Source: Musa acuminata AAA Group (lineage: Eukaryota > Streptophyta > Magnoliopsida > Zingiberales > Musaceae). Taken from it: a stretch of DNA of 64,000 bases. Position 1 is the first letter of the stretch, and each line of letters begins with the position of its first letter. This document shows positions 10,650 through 21,888 of the stretch, piece by piece. A program made the translations under genes and the position numbers. The notes under the pieces were generated by a model. It saw only the letters and a list, made by a program, of their open reading frames with translations, was not told the origin of the DNA and did not search any database. The stretch spans positions 8,419,001 to 8,483,000 of the forward strand of contig NC_088357.1 of the NCBI RefSeq assembly GCF_036884655.1. Reading direction: 5' to 3'.

Positions 10650-12983
10650 TCCAATATGATGGGGCCAAATATGAGCTCAAAGCAGTGACGAGAAAAGGAA
10701 AGGGCGGGGAGACGGGCCTGCGAAGGCGTCACGGATGCATGTCACCGTCCCAACCCATGGTGTGCATTAAAAGGCATCATCACTGCAGTGGGATCCAACT
10801 CCTCACCAACCATGGATTCCTTCCCACCACCTTGTTGGTGCGTCCCTTTCATTCCACCAACATCAAAAACAAGAAACCTTGGATGTTGCTGAGATTCCAC
10901 TCCCTCTATTGAGGTGGGACTGACAGAGATCCAAGGTGGCCAATGGTGGAGTTCTGATAGATACCAGGTGGTGGTGTTTGATATTTTAGTCTTCCTAACT
11001 AGGAAGAACAGTTCCTGGAGATCCAAAGTCATGTGCTCATTAGGTTTGCCTGCTCCTGTGCCTCTTGTTTCAACAACACTGGTTTTGCTCCAAAGCTTTT
11101 GCTCTAAGAACATACAGCCAAAACAGCACCCAGTAATGGCTGCACCCAATATTTTTATCTTGCCTTGTTCTTCTGCATGGAGTTGGAGACTCAAGGACAG
11201 TCTCAATTATATGACCCCTAGTCTTGTCTTACTTGTTGTCTGAACTGAGGATGAGAAGACAACCAATCAGCATATGTGATATTAATGATGATACCCGATT
11301 ATCCAAGATGACTTTTCTCAAGCAGTAGGATCGATCACAGATTTGTCTTTCCTTCAACCAGGACCTCAGATGTCAGAAGGCAAGCGATTAAGAGATAGAT
11401 ACTACAGCCCCTCCATACCAAGGATTAGGAAGGTGGCCATGAGAAGAGTTTGCGACAGCTCTCACGTAGAATAGCTCAGCTATTCCTCAAGCTAAAGGAT
11501 GTGATCCCACCAGCATATTTCAATCTGTTCACAACTCCCCTTGTACTTTGCCTCTGATAGGGAGGATGATGAGATCAAGTATCTGTGAGTGGCTTTTGGG
11601 TAGGATTCAGTGGTTTCAGAGTTCATTAGTTGGTGGATGCTGTCAGAAATAAGACTGTCAGCTGATGTTAGTAAGTGTGAGACTGTGAGTGGAGGAACCA
11701 ATGATTTATTTTCTGCTAAAGCCTCGATTAAGTGAAAACAACACAGTCACGAGGGTCTCTGCAGATTCATGTGGAGGAAGGAAACATGTCAGTGATTGAT
11801 GGAAAGGCTCATCACAATGATTGGGACACTGAGTGCATTTCAGGTAGCTGCTAGTTTTCTTTCACCAGAGAGGTGCCAGAAGAATAGGGACTGAAAGACC
11901 CAGTGAGATGCTACAGCTATCTCAAATTGCTGAGATAACTTCCCAGCCTACCATGGAAATAGTGACTTCAGGAATCCAAGATTTGCAAATCAGCATCACA
12001 GTCATCATGAATGAAAATTACTATCAGGAACAGTCTTAAAGAAATCATCATTACTCATCAATGGACTATTAATGTCAGTAACTGCTGTTGTTATTGTGTT
12101 TTAGTGACAGAAAAAAAGACACAAGACAACCGGAATGCCTACAGATATCTGCAATACGAAGAGTTGTCATCACTGTTTACGACCTTAATAAGGACCTGAA
12201 GGAAAATAGCACTTCAACTAAAAGGGCACTTTCCTGGTGGAAATTACATCGTCTGTTGACCTGCATAAGAATTATTACTAAATCTGAAGAAGTGAATCTG
12301 TTCTTTTTTAGTATAATTTTGTCACTTACACTGTTGCTTTTGAGCTGCAACATTGTTCACCAGTGAGATGAACAGTCAATCACAAGCTCAGAGTCCATGA
12401 AATGAATCAAGCCAAAGTTTGGACTTTCGACCGCTAACAAGTCTCGTTAAAGATTGCCAAAAGCAATTTTGCTTGGAAGAAAAAGTACATCTGCTAAAAG
12501 GCATGCCAAAGTCGGACCACTAACAAGTCTCTCTAATAATAAGTTGCCATCACTTCCAGGACACAAGTATATTCACGTACTACTCACAGGGTTTGTCAAA
12601 CATGGCACAACTATTATCATGTACCAATCTCTTGCTTGCAAGAAACAGCTAGATGTGTTGGAAGAAAGCAAGCCACACATCTCCATGAACTAATTCCAAG
12701 ATATCCAACCTCAGATAAACAGGAGGCACATTGGGTCTTGCAAAGGGGAGAACTGTTATTTCTTTCTGCATTGTACATGATTCTACATGCAAAACATAGC
12801 TCCATCCAGGGGCGAGAAAGCTACTCTATTTTGAAGTGCTTTCGAGCCCAAAAAAAAGTCTCCAAGAGAAGCGAAAATGAAACGCGGGTAGGTGTCTTTT
12901 ATGTCTTTTTCTTCTTAACAAGAAACAACATGAGCACCGATCACAGTCAATGGGGGGGCGGTAGCGTGAGAGCTCCTTACAGT
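10650..12983. other. Intergenic, no gene recognised
   Basis: Contains medium ORFs (10742-11206 minus, 154 codons; 10914-11243 plus; 12636-13040 plus) that overlap each other on opposite strands and show no known motif or plausible exon structure. The last 300 bp or so before 12984 would hold the 3' UTR of the trehalose-phosphate phosphatase gene. Confidence 0.55.
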
Positions 12984-14811
12984 TTACGCCTTTGGACGAG
13001 CCTTCGAGGAGAGGTTCTTCCACTCCACCAAGCGAAGTAAGAACTCCATCACCTACAGAACATGGCCAAATCGAGTCACGTCCAGTGCAACATCTCCATC
13101 GCAGTAGCCATCAGGCGGAGTGGAACCTGATGGCGCCCAAAGCAAACGAAAGCAAAGCCTGAAATTGCACTGACCTCAGAAGGCTCTCCAAGGGAATAAG
13201 AGGCGTTTGTCTCTTTAGGATTCTTCGAAACAAGTATTCCAAACCCTTGTCCTCTGTCCCGTAAAACCTGACAAAGACATGTCAGGGTTCTCGCGCTTGT
13301 TAATAGGAGCTGCTAATGAACTCGGACAAAGACGGTGAAAGCCACTGTTACCAGACTCGTGATTGAATTCAACGTACCTTGAACGCATCTTCGTCGGTGC
13401 AATCATCTCCGATATAAAGGGGCACTGCCGTCTTGCAGTCAGCAAAGCCTGCATAGTTAATGCGTGCTTTCTGGTTACAGAAGAACGGGAAGTGATGTGA
13501 TACATGTTTAGGCAATGATGATCGTGAAACTTACCGAATGACTCTAACAGGAACTCCAAGGCCTTCCCCTTATCCCATTTGATAGTAGGGCGGATCTCCC
13601 ACACCTATCGATCACATAAACATGCAAATCAGATCACGTCGAAACATGTTATATCATACGCAACATAAAGATACTGATCGAGACCACGGTCGTGGACGCA
13701 CCATTCTCCCTCGGGTCATCCGCAATTTGGGGTATTCGTTTATCACTGACAACACCTGCTCTAGCAACCCACTCCAGCGCTGCACAATGTTTACACATAT
13801 TGCTTTCACGTATGGCATCAAACAAGAAGTTGGTGCAGAAAGATGGAAGAATCACTGCACACCTTTTCATCCACACATCTGTAATGGACGGAGACGCAGA
13901 ACTTGTTGTTCTCCACCTTGGCGCCAGGGATGGACTTGGTCTCCTCCAGCAGCGCTCTATGAACCTGGAGGGAACAAACAAGAACAAATGCTGGTGACCA
14001 TTGCTCTGGTTTCAGGTATGGATTGATGTACTAGTGCTTTTCAAGGCCTGGCCCTGCTACAGAGACACTTGGAAGAGGAACCAACCTCATTTATCATGGG
14101 GAGGAACTCGCTAGCTGGTTGGAAGAGAACAGGTCGTTTCTAAACCAGAAGAACGTGAGAACACATGTGAGCCAACTTACGTGTATGCTTTTGTTGAGTT
14201 TGATATGTGAGGAGGAGTAGTGCCTACCTTCTTGGTGTATCCCTTGGGAACCTTGATGTCCATGCCATGGCTTCCAGCGTAGCATAGTCCGGTTAGTCTC
14301 ACGAAATCGTACACCTGCAGACCATGAGATGGAAATAGTAAGAGAACAGAGGAAGTATGAACATAGTCAGCATCTTTCGACTACCGCGAGGTGGGATCGG
14401 CATCAACCTTGCTTCGGCATCGCCCGCTCACGATCGCCGTGGGGAAGCACCTCGCCACTTCCTTCACTGCAGCTCTCATCTGATTGGAATAATAAAAATG
14501 CCATCTTTAACAGTTGAGAATACAACTAGAAGCAGAGGACGCCTGAAACAAGAGTCAGGTGCTCACTGCGTCGGACATGAAAGCGGAGTCGGGATCATCG
14601 ACAATAGGGGAGAGGGTCCCGTCGTAGTCCAAGAAGATCACGATCTGCTTTCCGTCGGTGGCACTCATGATCTGTTCGAACTCGATCAAAGCAGAGGGGT
14701 GCCGCATCTACGAAGGGATCAAACACCATCAGCACCCGAAACATCCGTACTTCCGAGTTAAAAAAACGAAGCAGCACTTACAAGCTCCGGAACCATCGCA
14801 TTGTTCGTCAT
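12984..14811 (-). CDS. Trehalose-6-phosphate phosphatase (11 exons)
   Basis: Converts trehalose-6-phosphate to trehalose, the second step of trehalose synthesis. Exons, 5' to 3' on the minus strand: 14811-14782, 14707-14567, 14479-14408, 14314-14228, 14139-14086, 13964-13863, 13779-13702, 13604-13535, 13448-13378, 13267-13175, 13052-12984. All have GT-AG introns and together encode 288 residues without a stop. HAD-phosphatase motif I is [12 protein letters not shown] (nucleophile Asp37, Asp39). SGR lies at 75-77, GSHGMDI at 95-101 and the acidic motif [10 protein letters not shown] at 225-234. Plant TPPs are usually about 350-390 residues. This one has only ten residues before [12 protein letters not shown], so it lacks the usual variable N-terminal extension. 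An additional upstream coding exon cannot be excluded, but 14811 has a good ATG and a TATA element about 150 bp upstream. Confidence 0.95.
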
Positions 14812-14955
14812 CTCTTCCGTGATAGAGGAACAGAGATCAAAGCACAAGCTCGAGGAGAAGAGAAAAGATCGGATCTTTCTGTTTCCTCCCCGCTATAGGC
14901 TTTGTGCAGTCGACAAAGCGGTGGTGGTGGCTGGGGAGGTGTGGCAGGGGAGGGT

Positions 14956-14965
14956 GGATATATAG
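14956..14965 (-). promoter_or_regulatory. Probable TATA box of the TPP gene
   Basis: On the minus strand the sequence reads CTATATATCC, about 150 bp upstream of the ATG at 14811. That leaves room for a 5' UTR of roughly 115-120 nt. A 127-codon ORF (14808-15191 minus) crosses this element in another frame and is not considered coding. Confidence 0.5.
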
Positions 14966-17900
14966 GAAGAAGGACGCAAGGCGACGTAGGGGGCGGAGAG
15001 CATCCGCGGTTGGCGGTGTCCAACGGGACCCCGGACGTGGGCCAACCGGCCAGAACCGGTCCGCCGTCTTCTACGTCGGCGGGGACGTACGATCTCGCCA
15101 GCTGGCGGCGCGTACACGTGCTGAAAACCGGGGTCGAGGTGCCCCCCGCACGTGTCGAAGACGCAGCAGGCAGCAAATCCACGGACGCCAAAAGCCGCTA
15201 ATAACCGGGGCGTTTTCCCAGTAAAGGCGGTCTTCTTATTACCTTCTCCTCTTCCCTCCACCAGCAACATAGTTCATAAGGACGTTAAGATCATACAGTA
15301 CCTAATAACTTATTCGAACTTACTGGGAATTCTGATTTCTAAAGGAGCATTATTGGGGCTTGACGCCCATGGTAAACATAGGAAACAACCAGCCACAGGA
15401 TGCCAAAACCAGCTGCCAGGTCTGTAATCAACCTGTGCATATTGTACTCGCCAGCAGTACGTATTAAAAAAAAGGAAGACCTTCAACACTAATCAATCTT
15501 TGTTACAGGACTAAACAACACGATGACATTCTACTATTCTTTCCGATTGGTCTTTTGGTCTCCTGAGGGGTTTGGTGTTCCGGTTTGCAGCCGTCCTGAG
15601 TCGCAAAAAGTCAAGGCTCCATTATATAATCCTTGCTCTATTAGGTCAGCATGCAGAAAGCTTTAGGAAAAAGCGAGTGGGTGGCTTGTTGTATAATCCC
15701 TTTGCATGGCTGTCTGGTTCATAGTTTAACATAAAGGATCTGAGAGAGTTCAGCGTGCCCTTTAATTATGTTGTAGATTTCGACGTTAAAATTTCATGTT
15801 CACGAGTGAGCTTGTATGTGGAGTCTTATCAGTCAGAATGGAACAAAAGTAACCGGCGTATGTGAACAAAGGTAATTAAGTTCTGATGCAAACAGTTGAA
15901 AGCACCGAGTCTCCTTTAGCAGCAATTGTAGCGACGGTTGCGACTCCAAATGATGGATGCAGAGCTCACACAGCTGCATTGATGTCGATGTGAAGAAGCA
16001 CACATCTGATGCAAACACAGAAACCCTTGCTCGGGAGGACGGTTCGAGGCCCATCTGGTCTCCGCAAGTGCTGTTTCTTGTCTGCTTCGTGAGACATGAT
16101 GGTGGAGTATATGCCATCCGGTCCTCGAGCACCACCATTGCAGGCTCTACTGACACGTTCTTCCGAGCTCCCCTCTCCCACCCTTTCCGGCGTACTGTCC
16201 TTTATTGCCACCCTTCCTTTCTTTATCGAGTGACCAACACAGCATTCCCGTCCTTTTGTGGTCTCCGAGTTATCACCAGCTTCGACCCCAAGTCTGTCAT
16301 GCTCGTCTCTTTCCATCTTTCCTTCTTTCTTTCCTTTCATCCTTTCCAACTTTGTTGCCACTGCGACCTGGGGAGTCGTGTCGTCTTTTAACGTAAAGGC
16401 GGTGGAGACGGGACAAGTCGGCTTTATGGTGGTGTGAAACATGAAGAACACCACTTCCAACCCTCTCTAGAAGCCCTCTTTAAGGGAAGAAAAGGCTGTG
16501 AACGCCACTCCCCTACCTTTAGTTGCTCTGTTGCCGACTAGGTCACTGTTGCCATACGAGTGAGAGAAGGTGGCGACGATGCTTGAACAAGCTGATGTTA
16601 CCCATCTGCACGTAACAACAGCGACAACTGACATTGTCGATGAGCACATTGTGAGGACATGTCAACGAACCCAAGAATTAGAATGCAGAAACCAAATGCA
16701 TTGATCTTTTCGTGCATGTATCTCCTTCGAGTGCATACGTACAGGCACATTGCAGCGAACAGGAAGACAAACATAATAAGCCACCATTGCTGCACTTCAC
16801 CTATTCCGACAGCCATCGATTGTTTACGTTCAACAATCGTACTTCCAGTAGAAGAAGCAGTACGTGTTTTGTGTTGCTTGATGAAGAAGTAAGCTACAGT
16901 CCAGCAGGAGACGTCAAGGCGTGCCCAAAACAATTGCATAAACCTGTCGTCTATGATCATGGTCATGCTAATATACTGCCACGAAGTATGAACTAGGGAT
17001 TCACTTTAGGACTTTGGAGACCTAAAACATGGATTCTCCTCGGAGGAGGACATCAGAAACGTTGACGAAACAGCGCATAGGATCCCTAGAATATTAGTCA
17101 CAAGTTCTGCAGTGTGTTCTTGCAACTTTTCACCTAACACCATTGTTTAGTGGTCAAGGGGCCAATTAGATACGTTTGGATGGTCAGAAACATACGGCCC
17201 TAGATGAGGAGGAAGGGTGGCCAACGCGTGGATCGCGGCTTGATCAACGTGTTGGGAGCTTTAAAATTCGCAATCGGAGCCTTCTTCCGCTGGTCCCGCG
17301 GTGCAGCTACGGCCTGCGTGGCGGTCCGACCTTTCGCCGTCTCATTGGCCGCACCAATCTTGCGGCGAAAGCTTATCCTGTTCCGCCGCTTGACCCGCCA
17401 CCGTGGACACACCATTATTAGGCTGGAAAGACCCGGGCCCTCCTTGGTTGCGTGGCACCCAATTATTTCGGCACGTCTGGGCCCATTTGCCCAGTAAACT
17501 AAGAAGTAACAGAATCAAATCCCTCCCCCACTTTTCTTGGCATTTACTTTTTGTTGTGCTTTGATATCTCTAATGTACTTCTCCAATGAGCAATAGATGC
17601 AAACAATGATACAAGAGCATCAGTTGCTCTTAGACTTATGCCCTGAGGCACTTCTTCCTCTTCTTCTTCTCAGCGCCAATGATTTCCTCTTCACTGTAAC
17701 ATCTAAAAACTGCAAGTCGAGATGTGTTGAATAGGAAGTCTGAGAACAGTTCTTACTTTAGTTCTGGAGGTGGCTGTCATTGTATGTGATATGGCAAGAA
17801 GTTGACAGTACACCAACTAAAGAGCTAAATGGTTGACAAAGATTTCGTCTCTAGTAGTACTAATTCACTGCTGTCTTAGGTACAAAAAATTAGATATTTC

Positions 17901-20900
17901 TTTGATGCGTGTTCCCATACCTACAACTCTCCTGCGGCAGTAAGTCCTCTTGAATTGGAGTGGCGTCAATTTATTGCACTGTTGCTTATCCCACTGAAAG
18001 CTCTATGTGGACAGACCTACTGCTTCAATGTAGTATGAGTCAGAGACATGTGGCCTAGCACAAGTACAACTAAAAAAAAGCCTCCATGCTATTTTCTATT
18101 GAGAGAGATTAAGAAGCTGATCAAAAGCACAAAAGTGACATGATCTTTGAAACCTTTCTTTGTAATTTGAGCAGAACATTGATTGGGGTGATAGATCGGT
18201 AAAGGCATCATTTGGTAATCAAAGATCATAACAATAAATAAATATGAGTGAATCAGATTACTCTCACTTGTTTTGGCATATATAAATATGAGAGAGAATT
18301 ATTCCATGAACACAAAGACGATTCCACCAGATGGAGAAAATAATGGTGGAAAAGAGCATATCTGTGATAAGATTACATGGTTTTTTAGATGGCGAACACA
18401 TTCGAAGTTAGAAATAGTAGGAGAATGCTGCAGATCAATGGAGTTGCTTAGGTTGCACTTCAACATTATGCAATGGGTTGTTGAGACATGGGAAGGCTTC
18501 TTCCTTCCTTGTCTTTGTTGGAAGTCTTTTTTGCAGCATCCATGCAACAAGTTGCCCTACCAAATGTGTGGTCAATCTTCATGCAAACTGGACTCACCTA
18601 AACCAACAACACCTTCCAAATTCCTGACCCCACCACAGGATAAAGCCATGCACAACACCCCTGGCTCCACATAAGCTATGGCTTTATCTTGTTGTAGCTC
18701 ATATTCCCTGAATCAAATCAGATTTACCCCTCCTTTTATCTTCTTTTTGTTGTGAGGCATCAATCGAGGTGTTTTCTGTCTACCTTGGTTCTCCATTTGG
18801 ATTATTAATTGTTATCTTTGTGGCCCCTTTTTTATCATCAGATGATGGAGATTGCAAGCCCAAGAACTTTCTTTTATTTCATCTCAACTACAATAGCAGT
18901 TGGTGATGGCGACCACTGTTAGGTAGGCAAGGTGGAGTTCCACCAAAAGGTCGGTTGTCAAAGCACCACATGACCCAACACATCCCCGTCCTTCTATTAA
19001 CCCTAAAAGACAAATCCAACAAAGAAGATCCAATGGGGTGGCAATGGAGTGGGGAATGATTTGATACCTAAAGGGTCTCCATATGTGGTCTCACTGGCCA
19101 ATGCCCGAGAAGCCACATATGCCTTCCTAGGAGGCATGCCACAGACCTAAGGTGAAAGCTACTGGTGCATTTATGTATGCAGGCGACAAAGAGATAGACT
19201 TGCTCGGCAAGTGACAAGAGATATATCTCAAGGTTGAGGTGCACGTTCATTCTCATGCACATGTATATCCTTTAATCTTAGGGAAGCAGTATTAATCAGT
19301 AGTCTCTCATCAAGCCTCACTTCACATAGAAACCTACATACAGGAGAGCAAGCTATAGAGTGTACATAAATCATCATAGATAGATTCATCAAGTTTATCT
19401 ATCTTCTTCCCATATGTGAAAGCAGAGGTTCTTAATTTCCGCATTCATTCCACTTGAAACGGTATTCTTAAGAACAAGAATCAATGTATATTCATATTCA
19501 TATCATACAATCATTAACACGTGTTGATATTCTGCATTCTATGAACAAGAAGCTAAAGATCGCATGCCTCTTCTTCCTTGACTTCCTTGGACAAGTTAAA
19601 GATCACACAGTTGCACACACATCTCTTTGTTAGGGCACTAGGAACATCCTTTCGATCGGCACTCTCCGAAAAGGATTGAGATATATGTGTCATTGTTACT
19701 GCCACCTGACACCTACCATCCACATCCTCGATCTAGATGAGATATATTGTCCTCTTTCCACTACTAGACTTGGCTCAGCATTGGTATTATTTGACGTAGC
19801 CTTAACTGGGGAGACACCGAAGCACCCAGTGCATGCCTTCCATCTAACTTTAGCCGGCATGCAACTTACCATCATGTTCATTCACTAATCAGCATGCAAT
19901 TTGAGAAGACCAAAGACTGATTTGAAAGGAGCATTTCATTGATAGGGCATGAACGGTGTTGTTAGTGAAGGAACAAAAGATAAGAAGATAGGAAGAACTA
20001 GCAATGGTTTTGAAAGATCATTGATAGTATAAAGCTAGGGTTCTTGGATTTGCTTGGATCCACAGTGGTGTATGGCTTTGATATTGAGTAATTGCATCAA
20101 AAACTTCTATATGTTTGCATTAAGCCACAAATTAAAGCCTCAAGAATCATCATTTGAGATCGAAATCCTTTCTTGCATCTTCTTTCTTTACATGCACTTC
20201 ATCAGGTTACGCAGAAATCTGGAAATATATATGGTAATGATTCCTAAACCTCTTGTTGATTGGAAACACCATCTTGCTAACATGTTGCAGTCATCTCTTG
20301 ATGCTGGGATGCGTCAGCAGTGATGGCCGGTGGGATAGGAATAGTACAAGAGTGAAGCAGGCCGAAAGCAGGAGCAACACAAATAAGACATCGCAAATTC
20401 TGATTCCTAAGGGAAGCTACCTCTGCTATTTCCTGGTGGAGCTCCACAAATCACAACCCATCCCAGAATAATTCCCCCAACATCTTCCTCCTCGGCCCAC
20501 CACTAAGTCTGAACCCCTCGTTCCAGAGTCCCACTAATGCAGATTCTAGTAATGAATTCAGATCTGCAACCTCAGTCTTGCATTCCAAGATTCTCACACT
20601 TTATGTCTTGTCTTCCTCACCTCCTCCTCGTCGTCGGTTTGGATGCTTGCTCATGGCATCAATGAGTGAGTACCAGGGTTGGCCGCACTTTATTCCACGT
20701 TCCATGCCTTCTTTTCTTTCTTTGGGTTCTGATAAGGTAGTGTCTGCAGGACCCTGAAGCTTTCTTCCACCAAAAGCCGTGGGAAGGGTGATGAATCTGG
20801 CGTTAGAGATTCTTCCACCAAAGGTAGGAGGTGCTTCTAACGGGAGTTGTTGAACATGGCTTTCACATGCATGACTGTGAAAAGGAGGTGTTTCTTGAGG

Positions 20901-21789
20901 GGCCATGGCACGACTACGTGACGAAGACGACGCATGGTCTTGGTCAATGTTGTTGTCCGACTCGTATGATTCTTTTATGTTGACCATTGACTTGGCCTTG
21001 AGTGTTCACATGCACGTACTTGGGTTAGGTTTGCATGCGACAAAGGTTTCAACGTCACATTTATTGACTACGACTCTCTTTGTCTTTGTCTGCCATAAGC
21101 AGAATTGTCAGCTAAAAATTAGTAACCTTGAAAGCAAAATTTCATGGCTGAAGAACACATATCAGCAACAAATCATTTTCATGTACATATAGTTAGCTGA
21201 TTATTGCTGTAATATAACAATAATTAGTCGTCATATATCAGCAAGTTGACTATATGATCTTTTAATTTTATTGAACTTTTTACAACTTAGTATCGATCAT
21301 ATCCAAAGAGCTCAATGCATGCTTTAACAAGATAAGATGTGGACACATAATTTTGATCTAAATATTCTTTTGTACTCGAATCAATCTCAAACCCAATTAA
21401 AATATACATGAAAGAAAAAAAAAAAATCCGACCATCCTCCTTTTGCTTAAAATTGACGTATGAAATTATTTTTCTTTTACGCATGGCTTTTCGTTTAAAC
21501 CTATATTATATGAACCGTTCATACATTTCGTGATCTACAATGCTAATTAATATATGTTCTATCTCCATATTGCTTTCCCGGACGCCATAATGACGAGTTC
21601 GGATCATCGGACAAGGCTTAATGATTTGGGCTGTTATTGGGTCTTATGGCCCAACTTTTGTATAAGGGTTGGTTTCATGGGCTTTTGTTAACGAGTTGGG
21701 TTGCCTCAAGATTAGTAAACTTCTATTGATTGTTGATGATCTTAACAACGAAACGGAAACCGAGGGAGAAGGATATCAACCTGACGGAG
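14966..21789. other. Long intergenic region, no firm gene
   Basis: Apart from the hypothetical ORF at 20601-20987, I recognise no gene here. ORFs at 15966-16460 (minus), 16598-16966 (minus, with one hydrophobic stretch) and 18273-18674 (plus) show no family motif and overlap opposite-strand ORFs. A GC-rich island at about 17190-17480 contains GGGCCC and GGGCCCA words, as in plant promoters, but no start of a recognisable gene follows. The rest is AT-rich. Confidence 0.5.
20601..20987 (-). CDS. Hypothetical 128-residue ORF
   Basis: A single ORF that I do not recognise. It is Ser-rich at the N-terminus (ASSSSRSRAM) and has two related segments, PTFGGRISNA and TAFGGRKLQG, about 14 residues apart. 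It ends in a basic and acidic tail (NRRRGGGEEDKT). No signal peptide, membrane span or known domain is evident. It is more GC-rich than its surroundings, which gives mild support for coding. It could equally be a chance ORF. Confidence 0.25.
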   Translation of the reverse strand: MVNIKESYESDNNIDQDHASSSSRSRAMAPQETPPFHSHACESHVQQLPLEAPPTFGGRISNARFITLPTAFGGRKLQGPADTTLSEPKERKEGMERGIKCGQPWYSLIDAMSKHPNRRRGGGEEDKT

Positions 21790-21888
21790 GGCCTCTTCGG
21801 GAAGCTGCGCAACCTGGACGCCTGCTCCAAGATCAACCAACGAGGATTTCTCCTCGTCGTGTTCCTCTTCTTCGTCTCCGAACTGTGT
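21790..21888 (+). pseudogene. Broken first-exon fragment of an ERGIC3/ERV46-like gene
   Basis: The translated fragment GLFGKLRNLDACSKIN matches the N-terminus of plant ERGIC3/ERV46-type cargo receptors ('KLRNLDAYPKINEDF'). A segment FLLVVFLFFVSEL that resembles the first membrane helix follows almost at once. The DNA has a 4-nt tandem duplication (caaccaac) after KIN. In the shifted frame the family's N-E-D-F appears. The region between KIN and the helix is much shorter than in the family. A GT follows at about 21888, like the intron donor after exon 1, but no later exons are recognisable. It is a gene fragment, not a working gene. Confidence 0.5.

Noticed and set aside
10742..11206. 154-codon minus-strand ORF
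   Set aside because: No recognisable domain, biased composition explained by local sequence, and an overlapping ORF of similar length on the other strand.
14808..15270. Pro/Arg-rich ORFs on both strands before the TPP gene
   Set aside because: They cross the TATA element and leader of TPP and are out of frame with its exons.
15966..16460. 164-codon minus-strand ORF
   Set aside because: No motif, no splice context, and plus-strand ORFs of equal length overlap it.
16598..16966. 122-codon minus-strand ORF with a hydrophobic stretch
   Set aside because: A single hydrophobic run without family resemblance is not enough to call a gene.
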